From positions 1-23,279 of the forward strand of contig DGOK01000130.1 in NCBI GenBank assembly GCA_002389385.1: a stretch of DNA of 23,279 bases, read 5' to 3'. Source of the stretch: Rhodospirillaceae bacterium UBA4468. Lineage in GTDB: Bacteria > Pseudomonadota > Alphaproteobacteria > Rhodospirillales > Casp-alpha2. Below are positions 8,640-16,194 of the stretch, piece by piece. The notes under the pieces are model-generated. The model worked only from the letters and a program-made list of their open reading frames with translations. It had not been told where the DNA came from and did not search any database. Position numbers and translations under genes: made by a program. The first letter of the stretch is position 1; each line of letters starts with the position of its first letter.

Positions 8640-9940
8640 TCTCACTGGGTGCATCCAAGGACCCCACAGGGAAACTATCCCCTGAACCCTGGCTGACGGA
8701 CATTACCACAACATCAGTCATGGACGCTCTTTGCGCAGGCGGTGCCGATGTCCGGTTTGTCGGCGGATGCGTCCGCGATGCCATCATAAAACGACCCGTT
8801 TCAGATATTGATATTGGCACACCTGAGCCACCGGAACAGGTTACTGATCGCCTCAAAGCGGCAGATATAAAAGTCATCCCGACGGGTATTGAGCACGGGA
8901 CCATTACGGCTGTCTCTCATGGCAAAGCATTCGAGATCACGACGCTCCGCTGCGACCTTGAGACAGATGGACGCCGAGCTGTTATCGCCTATACAGATGA
9001 TTGGATCGTTGACTCATCTCGTCGTGACTTCACGTTCAACGCGTTGTCTGCAAACTGCGATGGTGATGTTTTCGATTATCACGATGGACTTGCAGATTTA
9101 GCTCATGGGCGCGTGCGATTTGTTGGTCGCGCTGATGACCGGGTCGAAGAAGATTATTTGCGTATCCTAAGATTCTTCCGGTTTTTTGCACACTATGGAC
9201 GCCATCCATACAATTCCGCCGCATTCAATGCATGTCGCAAACATGCGGCACATTTGAGCCGAATATCCGCCGAGCGGGTTTCTCACGAAATCCTCAAGAC
9301 ACTCATTGCTTCTGATCCAACAGACACCTTCACGATGATGCGAGACGCGCATGTGTTGGAGCATGTCCTGCCCGAAGCAACAGCCTTTGGAACGCTTCGC
9401 GCCGCATCCTGGCTTGCTGCACGTGGTATTGTCATTGATGGTCTGAAACCGGATCCAATCCGAAGACTGGGCGCTGTTATAGCCCCTGACTCAGATATCA
9501 GTTCTATTGCCAAAAAACTAAAATTGTCCAACCGCGAGCGTAAACGTCTTGTCGCGATGACAGCTTTAGCACCGGCCTTATCAACGCTGTCTGATACGCA
9601 AACAACCCATAAACTAATCCATGAATTTGGCAATGAAGCCGTGGCTGATGCTGGCATTTTAGCATGGGCCGCTCGACTTGCTGAGCATGGCCGGCTGAAC
9701 CCAGATGAAACGGCTGCACGGCGAGCACAGCTCGAAACATCAAGTGCTTGGACGCCGCCCACATTCCCAATCGGTGGCGACGACGCACGGGCACTTGGCA
9801 TCGCGCCCGGGCCTGATATTGGTATCGCACTCAGGTCCGTTGAAGACTGGTGGTCAGATGGTGATTTTCAAGCAGATCGGGAAGGGTGTCTCGGATATTT
9901 ATGTGACGTGGTAAACAAAAAACCAGGAGAACAACAATGA
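8636..9940 (+). CDS. CCA tRNA nucleotidyltransferase / poly(A) polymerase family protein
   Basis: This 434-residue class II nucleotidyltransferase has the flexible loop GGCVRD (residues 43-48) and the metal-binding DID (57-59) at the N-terminus. These are followed by TDDWIVDSSRRDFTFNAL, EEDYLRILRFFRFFA and the RNA-contact segment ISAERVSHEILK. The C-terminal domain is helical, with no recognisable HD phosphohydrolase motif. The family adds or repairs the 3' CCA of tRNAs; a poly(A) polymerase role cannot be excluded from sequence alone. The GTG start at 8636 is supported by the GTGA overlap with DUF6111, although the conserved domain begins about 25 residues later. The stop overlaps the next start by 4 bp. 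Confidence 0.93.
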   Translation: MISLGASKDPTGKLSPEPWLTDITTTSVMDALCAGGADVRFVGGCVRDAIIKRPVSDIDIGTPEPPEQVTDRLKAADIKVIPTGIEHGTITAVSHGKAFEITTLRCDLETDGRRAVIAYTDDWIVDSSRRDFTFNALSANCDGDVFDYHDGLADLAHGRVRFVGRADDRVEEDYLRILRFFRFFAHYGRHPYNSAAFNACRKHAAHLSRISAERVSHEILKTLIASDPTDTFTMMRDAHVLEHVLPEATAFGTLRAASWLAARGIVIDGLKPDPIRRLGAVIAPDSDISSIAKKLKLSNRERKRLVAMTALAPALSTLSDTQTTHKLIHEFGNEAVADAGILAWAARLAEHGRLNPDETAARRAQLETSSAWTPPTFPIGGDDARALGIAPGPDIGIALRSVEDWWSDGDFQADREGCLGYLCDVVNKKPGEQQ

Positions 9941-10578
9941 GTGAATTGCGCATATGTTTTATTGGCGACAGTCTAGTGCTTGGTACCGGCGATGAAGAAT
10001 TTCTGGGATGGCCCGGACGCGTGATTCAGCGTGAACTTCAGGCCGGACACGATCTCACATTATATAATACCGGCATTCGCGGTGACACCACGACCATGAT
10101 TGAAGCACGCTGGCGCGCCGAAGCCAAAGCGAGGTTACCTACTGAAAATCCATGTGCACTGGTATTTTCGTTCGGTTGCAACGACATGGCGATGGCCGAT
10201 GGTGTGCTTAGGAATTCTCCAGAAGACGCTGTTGCTTCAGCGACGCGCATGATCAGTGAAGCCAAAGAATGGCTACCGACACTCTGGGTTGGCCCGCCCC
10301 CCGTGAATGATGATGACATGCCATTTTCATCGGCGCCGGGTCGAGAACGATACTTGTCATCAAGCCGAAACGCCCAGCTATCGGATATGTTCGAAAAGGT
10401 CGCTGATGAATTAGGTGTACCTTACCTTGATCTCTTTACGCCGCTATCTGCAGATCCGTATTGGGAAAACTACTATAACTCTGGTGACGGTGTTCACCCG
10501 AAAGGCAGCGGCTATGCCGCCATTGCCGAACATATCATCGGTTGGGATGGATGGCGGGCCTGGTTCGATGGAAAATAA
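9937..10578 (+). CDS. SGNH/GDSL-family esterase or lipase
   Basis: This 213-residue hydrolase has the SGNH blocks in order: FIGDSLVLG with the nucleophile S12, an oxyanion Gly in GIRGDTT (about residue 50), GCND with N82, and DGVH with D184 and H187. No signal peptide is visible, so the enzyme is predicted to be cytoplasmic, like thioesterase/arylesterase-type members; its ester substrate is unknown. The gene overlaps the end of the CCA-transferase gene by 4 bp (ATGA), and AGGAG lies upstream of the ATG. Its own end overlaps the proposed start of the DUF3253 gene. Confidence 0.92.
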   Translation: MSELRICFIGDSLVLGTGDEEFLGWPGRVIQRELQAGHDLTLYNTGIRGDTTTMIEARWRAEAKARLPTENPCALVFSFGCNDMAMADGVLRNSPEDAVASATRMISEAKEWLPTLWVGPPPVNDDDMPFSSAPGRERYLSSSRNAQLSDMFEKVADELGVPYLDLFTPLSADPYWENYYNSGDGVHPKGSGYAAIAEHIIGWDGWRAWFDGK

Positions 10579-10849
10579 AATGGTCTCTGACAAACCAACA
10601 GGCACTCTCGAAGATCGCCTGCAAGTGCATATTTTACGAATCGTGAACGAACGCGGTGTCGGGAAAACTATTTGTCCGTCAGATGCGGCACGTGCTGAAC
10701 GCGGCGAAGAATGGCAGACGCTTATGAAGTCCATACGCGCTGTCGCCATCAACCTTGCCAAATCTGGGCAGATTACAATTTACCGAAAAGATAAGTCGGT
10801 TGACCCAGAGAGTTTCAAAGGTGTGATCAGGCTTGGTTTGCCGCAATAG
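10568..10849 (+). CDS. DUF3253 small protein (winged-helix-like)
   Basis: This protein of 93 residues from ATG 10568 (or 89 from ATG 10580) matches the DUF3253 pattern: VHILRIVNERGVGKTICPSD, then AARAERGEEWQTLMKSIRAV, an AINLAKSGQI helix and a C-terminal strand pair (TIYRKDKSVDPESFKGVIRL). The family is small and winged-helix-like with no established role. The frame stays open far upstream of 10568, but that part overlaps the esterase gene and lacks family features. Start 10568 lies inside the esterase gene; start 10580 lies two bases after its stop. The 3' end overlaps the convergent PilZ gene by 23 bp, an unusually long tail-to-tail overlap. Confidence 0.82.
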   Translation: MENKMVSDKPTGTLEDRLQVHILRIVNERGVGKTICPSDAARAERGEEWQTLMKSIRAVAINLAKSGQITIYRKDKSVDPESFKGVIRLGLPQ

Positions 10850-11195
10850 ACAAGGCGCTGCCTTCAATCGCACGCAAAATACGGTAAGCATCATCGTCCA
10901 GTTTCAGGCACGTCAATGCGGCAGAGCTTTGCTCAGGTATAGCGCGAAGGACACGTGCTCGAATATCTACCACTTCGGGTGAATGACCGTGTCGGTAGCC
11001 TTCTTCAGCGACGAGCCCGTCAATACGTAACAAAGCGCCAGGTGCCAGGTTGCCCAGTTCGTCTTCCAAGACGAACCCGCTATAACTCCATTCTATCGCC
11101 CGGTAAACGTGCTCAGCTACTCGAATGTAAAGTTGTGGCCGCTCAATACGGGCATGCGCGCGCCGCTCCGCAATCAAAGCTTCAGAATGTTTCAT
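10827..11195 (-). CDS. PilZ-domain-like protein (possible c-di-GMP sensor)
   Basis: This 122-residue protein starts at ATG 11195, preceded by GGGAG at 7 bp. Upstream starts in the same frame lack such a site and would run into the regulatory palindrome. The N-terminus has RRAHARIERP (from residue 10), which fits the RxxxR arm of PilZ domains. A beta-rich segment follows (LYIRVAEHVYRAIEWSYSGFVLED) that resembles the PilZ core, where D/NxSxxG would be expected; here EWSYSGF stands in its place. Binding of c-di-GMP is therefore plausible but not secure. The gene is 71 bp downstream of the PrpF-family gene and has its own candidate regulatory site in that gap. Confidence 0.72.
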   Translation of the reverse strand: MKHSEALIAERRAHARIERPQLYIRVAEHVYRAIEWSYSGFVLEDELGNLAPGALLRIDGLVAEEGYRHGHSPEVVDIRARVLRAIPEQSSAALTCLKLDDDAYRILRAIEGSALSIAANQA

Positions 11196-11255
11196 GCTAA
11201 TCTCCCTAAGGATATTCCCAGACAAACATTCTTGCATTTTTATTAAATACTTAGC

Positions 11256-11271
11256 TGTGACGAAGATCACC
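11256..11271. promoter_or_regulatory. CRP/FNR-type palindrome upstream of the PilZ gene
   Basis: The sequence TGTGACGAAGATCACC matches the CRP-like consensus TGTGA-N6-TCACA at 9 of 10 defined positions, with GTGA-N6-TCAC perfectly symmetric. Its centre lies about 68 bp upstream of the PilZ start codon and it overlaps the last codons of the upstream PrpF-family gene. Placement suits activation or repression by a CRP/FNR-superfamily regulator. Which regulator binds cannot be told from sequence. Confidence 0.45.
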
Positions 11272-12400
11272 CAGCAGGAACAAAGACCTGACCGGCCATT
11301 AAAGGCCTCGCTGTCCGATATACCGTGCAGCTTTTTGCCGTCACAACGTTGCCGTCGACGACAACATTCGCATCAAGTGGTAAGATTCCAGAAGGATTGG
11401 CGAGACGAATATCCCCGCCTTGTTCTTTGCATATAAGGTTTGGCACCGTCCCTGGAATTCGGCATGCAACGCCTAAACACATGGAACCGGTTAACGGCAG
11501 TACCCGATGAACTTGCCCCATTGAAATCAAGCGCGCCGAAAGATCAGCATCATCGCCTTTGATCGCAGCCCCGGACAAGCTGATGCTATCACCTGCAGAC
11601 CCGACCATACCGATCTTGGGATTCCCGAGAGATGCCGTTTCAGGTGTTTCAGCCAAACCCATTTTTACTGCGGCGACACGGCGGACAGCGTCAATTGCCT
11701 GCATAAATGCCGCGTCAGCTTCAAGTTCAGCAACGCTTTCCAGCGCCGTTTTGCCAAGCCTGCTCGCAGCAATAAAGACCACCGCGTTTGTCGCATCAAC
11801 GAGGCTTGCCTCAACTTCCCCGACACCCGGTACATCAAGCACATCGATGGCAGATCCGCTGGGCAACAGTTTGCCTGACGTGGCCCCACCCGGATCTAAA
11901 TAATCCAGTCGAATACGTGAACCCGTGCCGCTTACACCGGGTATTTCGAAATCGCCAGCGGGGGCAAATAATCCACCTTCAACAGCAAACGTAGCATGAT
12001 AGATTTTCTTGGTATTGGTATTGTACACCCGCACTGTCTGCTGGCCGTCTTGAGCTGCAACCAATCCCTGATCGACAGCAAATGGTCCTATTGCAGAGGA
12101 TAAATTCCCGCATGTCGCAGAATAGTCGACTTCTGGTCGGTCAATGACAACCTGCGCAAACGTATAGTCCACGTCAGCTTCCGCAACACTCGGTGGGCCA
12201 ACAATGACGGCCTTTGAGACCGAAGATACGCCACCGCCCATGCCGTTGAGCTGGCGCCCATATGCATCAGGGCTACCAAGCGCGTGGATAAAAATTTCAT
12301 CACGCGCCGCTAATTCTGCGGGCAAATCATCATGTCGGAAGAAAACGCCCTTGGACGTCCCCCCGCGCATAAATACTGCATTGTACCCATACTGTGACAT
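11267..12400 (-). CDS. PrpF-family isomerase/tautomerase (3-methylaconitate or oxalomesaconate type)
   Basis: This 377-residue protein begins with MRGGTSKGVFF (residues 11-21), the signature of PrpF/GalD-like proteins with a diaminopimelate-epimerase fold. Other family blocks are NGMGGGVSSVSKAVIVGPP (52-70), DYSATCGNLSSAIGPFAV with C97, SGTGSRIRLDYLDPGG and, near the C-terminus, TGSMCLGVACRIPGT. Characterised relatives isomerise aconitate or methylaconitate beside AcnD, or tautomerise 4-oxalomesaconate in gallate breakdown. No prpB/C/D, acnD or gallate genes are in this window, so the substrate is open. The gene is 6 bp downstream of the small PLDc_N-like gene and probably belongs to the trmL-hemF transcript. 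Confidence 0.88.
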   Translation of the reverse strand: MSQYGYNAVFMRGGTSKGVFFRHDDLPAELAARDEIFIHALGSPDAYGRQLNGMGGGVSSVSKAVIVGPPSVAEADVDYTFAQVVIDRPEVDYSATCGNLSSAIGPFAVDQGLVAAQDGQQTVRVYNTNTKKIYHATFAVEGGLFAPAGDFEIPGVSGTGSRIRLDYLDPGGATSGKLLPSGSAIDVLDVPGVGEVEASLVDATNAVVFIAASRLGKTALESVAELEADAAFMQAIDAVRRVAAVKMGLAETPETASLGNPKIGMVGSAGDSISLSGAAIKGDDADLSARLISMGQVHRVLPLTGSMCLGVACRIPGTVPNLICKEQGGDIRLANPSGILPLDANVVVDGNVVTAKSCTVYRTARPLMAGQVFVPAG

Positions 12401-12406
12401 CGGCGC

Positions 12407-12586
12407 TTAGGAACGCGGTCCGGCAAAGAACCAGATAATCACACCAAGAACAGGCAACAATAGAATCAAGATAACCCAAAAAACTTTTGAGCCCGTTGAT
12501 GCTGAACTTCCCAATGTTTTCACAATGGCATAAATATCAGCAATCAAGATAAGCAGACCGCCAATGCCCGTAACTTCTAAACCCAT
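12407..12586 (-). CDS. Small PLDc_N-like membrane protein
   Basis: This short gene encodes 59 residues: MGLEVTGIGGLLILIADIYA, a polar loop containing LGSSASTGSKVFW, then VILILLLPVLGVIIWFFAGP and RS. Two membrane helices and the ending LLPVLGVIIWFFAGPR are typical of the PLDc_N (cardiolipin-synthase N-terminal-like) mini-proteins. These occur without the catalytic phospholipase D domain. The start is supported by a strong AGGAGA 7 bp upstream. It lies between hemF and the PrpF-family gene on the same strand. Its function is unknown; it is probably an inner-membrane peptide. Confidence 0.85.
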   Translation of the reverse strand: MGLEVTGIGGLLILIADIYAIVKTLGSSASTGSKVFWVILILLLPVLGVIIWFFAGPRS

Positions 12587-12612
12587 TTTTTATCTCCTAA
12601 ATTTGAATGATA

Positions 12613-13506
12613 TTACGGCCATGCCACATCGGGTGGCAGGCTCATCAGAATGGCGTCAACGTTACCGCCGGTCTTAAGACCAAATATGGTGCCGCGGTCA
12701 TAAAGCAAGTTAAACTCAACATAACGACCCCGTTTAAGGCGCTGCGCCTGACGATCTTCTGGCGTCCAGATTTCATTCATCTTGTCGCGTGCAATATCTG
12801 GATACACCTGAACGAATGTACGCCCAATATCCTGAGTATAGGCGAAATCTTTTTCCCAATCCCCACTCCAAAGGTTGTCATAAAAGATACCACCGACACC
12901 GCGCGCTTCGCCTCGGTGCGGTAAAAAGAAATACTCATCACACCATTTTTTGTATTTCTTGTAATATGTTGGATCATGAGAATCGCAGGCATCTTTGTAT
13001 GCCTGATGAAAACGTGCCGTCTCTGCATCGTTCGGAAATACAGGGGTTAAATCGCCGCCGCCGCCGAACCAGCCCTGCGTGGTCATAATCATCCGCGTGT
13101 TCATATGTGCGATCGGCACTTTTGGAGAGCGCGGGTGGACCACCACAGAAACACCAGACGCCCAAAACCGCGGATCTTCTGATGCGCCAGGAATGCGTGC
13201 ACGGAATTCCTCTGAGAATTCACCATGGACCGTCGATATATTAACGCCGGCCTTCTCAAACACCCGGCCTTCGCGCAGAACAGCCATAGTCCCGCCACCG
13301 CCATCAGGTCGCTCCCACGACTTTTTTTCAAACGTCTTTGGCTCAAACTCACGGTTCAGGTCATGGACGTCTACGGCTTGCTCGAGGTCTTCAAGCCTTG
13401 CACAAAGATTATTTCGAACCGTTGCAAACCAAGCCTCAGCACGCTTTTTATGGTCATCGCCAAAGAGCGTATCTGTTACAGTATTGGTTTGCGCATTCTC
13501 ACTCAT
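12613..13506 (-). CDS. hemF: Oxygen-dependent coproporphyrinogen III oxidase
   Basis: This 297-residue enzyme converts coproporphyrinogen III to protoporphyrinogen IX with O2 in heme synthesis. Family blocks include SWERPDGGGGTMAVLREGRV (residues 63-82), FEKAGVNISTVHG, VVVHPRSPKVPIAHMNTRM (121-139), GWFGGGGDLTP (145-155) and a C-terminal RGRYVEFNLLYDRGTIFGLK. Length matches bacterial HemF. ATG 13506 is preceded by GGAG. The gene is 20 bp downstream of trmL and 26 bp upstream of the PLDc_N-like gene, indicating an operon. Heme made here would feed the bc1 complex encoded just across the intergenic region. Confidence 0.97.
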   Translation of the reverse strand: MSENAQTNTVTDTLFGDDHKKRAEAWFATVRNNLCARLEDLEQAVDVHDLNREFEPKTFEKKSWERPDGGGGTMAVLREGRVFEKAGVNISTVHGEFSEEFRARIPGASEDPRFWASGVSVVVHPRSPKVPIAHMNTRMIMTTQGWFGGGGDLTPVFPNDAETARFHQAYKDACDSHDPTYYKKYKKWCDEYFFLPHRGEARGVGGIFYDNLWSGDWEKDFAYTQDIGRTFVQVYPDIARDKMNEIWTPEDRQAQRLKRGRYVEFNLLYDRGTIFGLKTGGNVDAILMSLPPDVAWP

Positions 13507-13526
13507 TAATTGTCTCCAACGTGATT

Positions 13527-14021
13527 TTATTCAGATAATATGATGGGCTTGGGCAGGCCTTGCAACTGGCGCAATGCCTCAAACGTAGCAATTGCACCTG
13601 CGACCGCGACGTTCATGGATCGCAATCCTTCTGTCATTGGCAGCATCAACCGCACATCCACACTTTCGTGGACATCATCTGGCACACCGGCGCTTTCACG
13701 TCCTAAAAGCAAGATGTCCCCGGCCTCAAATTGGAAATCCGGCAAGCAATGCTCGCCCTTCGTCGTCAGCAAGACCGTGCGCCCAACGGGCTTGTCTGTC
13801 TGAAACTGAGACCAATCGGCGTGGCGATGCATCTCGACATGCTGCATATAATCCATGCCTGCTCGGCGCATTTTTGAATGCGAAAGCGCAAAGCCACAGG
13901 GCTCTATCACATGTACAGGCACGCTATAGCATGCTGCTGTTCTGAATAGATTCCCGGCATTTTGAGGAATGTCTGGCTGATATAAGGCTAAAGATACAGG
14001 TGCTTGAGTTCTTGTCTCCAT
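13527..14021 (-). CDS. trmL: tRNA (cytidine(34)-2'-O)-methyltransferase, SPOUT family
   Basis: This 164-residue SPOUT methyltransferase has the three expected motifs: QPDIPQNAGNLFRTAACY (residues 15-32), LLLGRESAGVP (104-114) and LMLPMTEGLRSMNVAVAGAI (125-144), which form the trefoil-knot SAM site. Length (about 160) fits TrmL, which methylates the ribose of the wobble base in certain leucine tRNAs, rather than the longer TrmH/RlmB proteins. The start at 14021 is preceded by GAGGAAA. It is the first gene of the minus-strand trmL-hemF group and is divergent from petA. Confidence 0.93.
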   Translation of the reverse strand: METRTQAPVSLALYQPDIPQNAGNLFRTAACYSVPVHVIEPCGFALSHSKMRRAGMDYMQHVEMHRHADWSQFQTDKPVGRTVLLTTKGEHCLPDFQFEAGDILLLGRESAGVPDDVHESVDVRLMLPMTEGLRSMNVAVAGAIATFEALRQLQGLPKPIILSE

Positions 14022-14055
14022 CGTTTCCTCATTAGATTGGATGAATATTGTTGAT

Positions 14056-14114
14056 GCAACGCCTCAATCCGTGATTCAAGCAGCTTTTGCAACGCATCTA
14101 AACCCTTGCAACGC
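14056..14114 (+). repeat. Three direct copies of GCAACGC upstream of petA
   Basis: Copies are at 14056-14062, 14089-14095 and 14108-14114. The last two extend to TTGCAACGC (14087-14095 and 14106-14114) and are 19 bp apart. The third overlaps the candidate -35 element. They could be regulator half-sites or chance. Confidence 0.4.
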
Positions 14115-14133
14115 TTGGGACATCAAGTATAAC
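14106..14133 (+). promoter_or_regulatory. Candidate sigma70-type promoter for petABC
   Basis: TTGCAA (14106-14111) and TATAAC (14128-14133) are separated by 16 bp and resemble -35 and -10 elements. A start near 14140 would give a leader of roughly 180 nt. This rests on consensus likeness alone. Confidence 0.3.
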
Positions 14134-14278
14134 CAAAGGGTGCATCTGAAGCCATTCATGTGCACTGTTTTCGTGTTGGTAACACTTGTCTATCAAGCCT
14201 TAACAACCGAAATACATAAATTAAATTATGCCAGTGAGACGGGTCAGAATTACAGGCATTTGTTGCGAATTAACAAGA

Positions 14279-14294
14279 CACCGCCCTGGCGGTG
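14279..14294. promoter_or_regulatory. Perfect 16-bp palindrome in the petA leader
   Basis: CACCGCC-CT-GGCGGTG is a perfect inverted repeat 29 bp upstream of the petA ATG. In RNA it would fold as a 6-bp GC-rich stem with a CCUG loop, just ahead of the GAGGGG ribosome binding site. In DNA it could be an operator. No T-tract follows, so it is not a terminator. Confidence 0.45.
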
Positions 14295-14323
14295 AAGTAA
14301 TGGGTTAATCGAGGGGATTTTCT

Positions 14324-14893
14324 ATGAGTGACACCGCACAAAATGCGGGCCAATCCACGGGCGGCAACGCTGAAATCGACGAACAAACACGCCGTGACTT
14401 CCTGATTTGGAGTACGGCTGCGGTCGGTGCAGCGGGCACAGCTCTGGCTGTATGGCCCTTTATCGATCAAATGAATCCAGCGGCTGATACGCTTGCATTA
14501 GCATCGACTGAGGTCGATATTTCAAAAATCATGGTTGGCCAGAGCGTTACCGTTATCTGGCGTGGCAAACCTGTGTTTGTTCGTCATCGTTCTGCTGATG
14601 AAATTTCAGAAGCTGAAGTTGTCGATCTCGCACTATTACCTGATCCACAAGCAGATGGTGCGCGTGTTACCAAGCCGGAATGGCTGATCATGGTTGGTGT
14701 TTGCACTCACCTCGGCTGCATTCCTCTGGGCCAGAAACAAGGTGAAGAAAAAGGCGAATTTGGTGGCTGGTTCTGTCCATGTCATGGTTCGCATTATGAT
14801 ACTTCAGGTCGGATCCGCAAAGGCCCAGCGCCTAGTAATTTAACGGTGCCAACTCATCGTTTCGTCGATGATACCACCGTCCTAATCGGTTAA
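14324..14893 (+). CDS. petA: Ubiquinol-cytochrome c reductase, Rieske iron-sulfur subunit
   Basis: This 189-residue subunit carries the 2Fe-2S cluster of the cytochrome bc1 complex. The N-terminus has a twin-arginine signal-anchor (TRRDFL at 22-27, then a hydrophobic helix to about 45), so the folded cluster domain is exported to the periplasm. Cluster motifs are CTHLGC (C127, H129, C132) and CPCHGSHYD (C151, C153, H154), with cluster ligands C127, H129, C151 and H154 and the C132-C153 disulfide. The start has GAGGGG 7 bp upstream. petB follows after 13 bp. Length is normal for alphaproteobacterial Rieske proteins. Confidence 0.98.
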   Translation: MSDTAQNAGQSTGGNAEIDEQTRRDFLIWSTAAVGAAGTALAVWPFIDQMNPAADTLALASTEVDISKIMVGQSVTVIWRGKPVFVRHRSADEISEAEVVDLALLPDPQADGARVTKPEWLIMVGVCTHLGCIPLGQKQGEEKGEFGGWFCPCHGSHYDTSGRIRKGPAPSNLTVPTHRFVDDTTVLIG

Positions 14894-14906
14894 AGGGAAT
14901 AATATT

Positions 14907-16190
14907 ATGAGTGGTGGAACTTCGAAATTCCAATCAAATAATGGCCTCGTGAATTGGGTTGAGCATCGCTTACCAATTTTCTCATTCATGGACGCCCAAT
15001 TGAACCAGTATCCGACCCCAAAAAATCTTAACTATTTTTGGAACTTTGGCTCGCTTGCCGGTATCATTCTTGTAATCATGATTGTATCCGGTATTGCGTT
15101 AGCTATGAGCTACACACCCCACACTGAATTTGCATTCTCATCCGTTGAGCGGATTATGCGTGACGTAAATTCCGGTTGGCTGATCCGTTATCTTCACGTT
15201 AACGGTGCTAGCATGTTCTTTATTGTTGTTTACATACATATGTTCCGCGGTCTTTATTATGGATCGTATAAAGCTCCTCGTGAAATACTATGGATGATTG
15301 GTATTTTCATTCTATTGGCAATGATGGCGACAGCATTTATGGGTTATGTGCTTCCATGGGGCCAAATGAGCTTCTGGGGTGCAACCGTGATCACAAACTT
15401 GTTCTCCGCATTACCGATCATCGGCGAGCCGATCGTTAAGTTACTTTGGGGTGGCTTTGTAGTTGAAAATGCGACACTGAACCGCTTCTTTGCACTGCAT
15501 TATCTCCTCCCATTCGTGATCGTTGGTCTTATATTTATGCACCTTTGGGCGCTGCATATGCATCATTCAAACAATCCAACGGGCGTTGAAATTAAAGACG
15601 AAAAGCAAGACACAATCCCGTTTCATCCGTATTATACGATTAAAGATCTTTATGGCTTGGGCTTGTTGTTAACCTTTTTTGCTTTCTTTATATTCTTCGC
15701 GCCAAACTATTTTGGCCACCCAGACAACTACATAATGGCAGACCCGTTAGTAACTCCAGCCCATATTGTACCTGAATGGTACTTTCTACCCTTCTATGCA
15801 ATCTTACGCGCCTTTACAACTGACTTCTTTATGTACATTCCATTTGCATGGTTAATGTCAGCTAAGCTCGCAGGTGTGATCGCGATGTTTGCATCAATCT
15901 TGGTCTTGCTTGCATTGCCATGGCTAGATCGCTCACACATTCGATCTTCAAATTACCGTCCAGCCTTTCGTATATTTTACTGGGTGTTCGTAATAGATTG
16001 CCTTGTTCTGGGCTGGGTCGGTGGACAAGCGGCTGAAGGAATCTTGGTAACCATCGGACAGTGGGCCACGTTCTGGTACTTTTTCCATCTCATTATCGTC
16101 GTGCCAGTTGTCGGCGTTCTTGAGCGACCAAAGGCCCTCCCAAATAGCATTGCTGCATCCATCAACGGTGCGCCTCAAGCGGCGGAGTAA
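14907..16190 (+). CDS. petB: Cytochrome b subunit of the bc1 complex
   Basis: This 427-residue membrane protein has about eight helices. The heme ligands are H97, H111, H198 and H212, with both pairs 14 residues apart, as in Rhodobacter cytochrome b. The quinol-oxidation site motif PEWY is at 289-292, followed by FLPFYAILR. It receives electrons from ubiquinol at Qo and returns half of them to the quinone pool at Qi. A separate petC gene follows 4 bp downstream, so this is the split arrangement and not a cytochrome b/c1 fusion. AGGG lies 9 bp upstream of the ATG. Confidence 0.98.
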   Translation: MSGGTSKFQSNNGLVNWVEHRLPIFSFMDAQLNQYPTPKNLNYFWNFGSLAGIILVIMIVSGIALAMSYTPHTEFAFSSVERIMRDVNSGWLIRYLHVNGASMFFIVVYIHMFRGLYYGSYKAPREILWMIGIFILLAMMATAFMGYVLPWGQMSFWGATVITNLFSALPIIGEPIVKLLWGGFVVENATLNRFFALHYLLPFVIVGLIFMHLWALHMHHSNNPTGVEIKDEKQDTIPFHPYYTIKDLYGLGLLLTFFAFFIFFAPNYFGHPDNYIMADPLVTPAHIVPEWYFLPFYAILRAFTTDFFMYIPFAWLMSAKLAGVIAMFASILVLLALPWLDRSHIRSSNYRPAFRIFYWVFVIDCLVLGWVGGQAAEGILVTIGQWATFWYFFHLIIVVPVVGVLERPKALPNSIAASINGAPQAAE

Positions 16191-16194
16191 AGCC

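Larger units (their letters stand above)
14022..14323. other. Intergenic region between trmL and petA
   Basis: This 302-bp region separates divergent trmL and petA. It holds three direct copies of GCAACGC, a candidate sigma70-type promoter for petABC and a 16-bp GC-rich palindrome close to the petA start. A small open frame (14041-14295, plus) was judged unlikely to be a gene. Confidence 0.6.

Noticed and set aside
14279..14294. Intrinsic terminator upstream of petA
   Set aside because: The palindrome is not followed by a T-tract on either strand and lies within the petA leader.
14041..14295. 84-codon plus-strand open frame between trmL and petA
   Set aside because: No ribosome binding site, no recognisable motif, it overlaps the probable petA promoter and repeats, and its composition looks non-coding.
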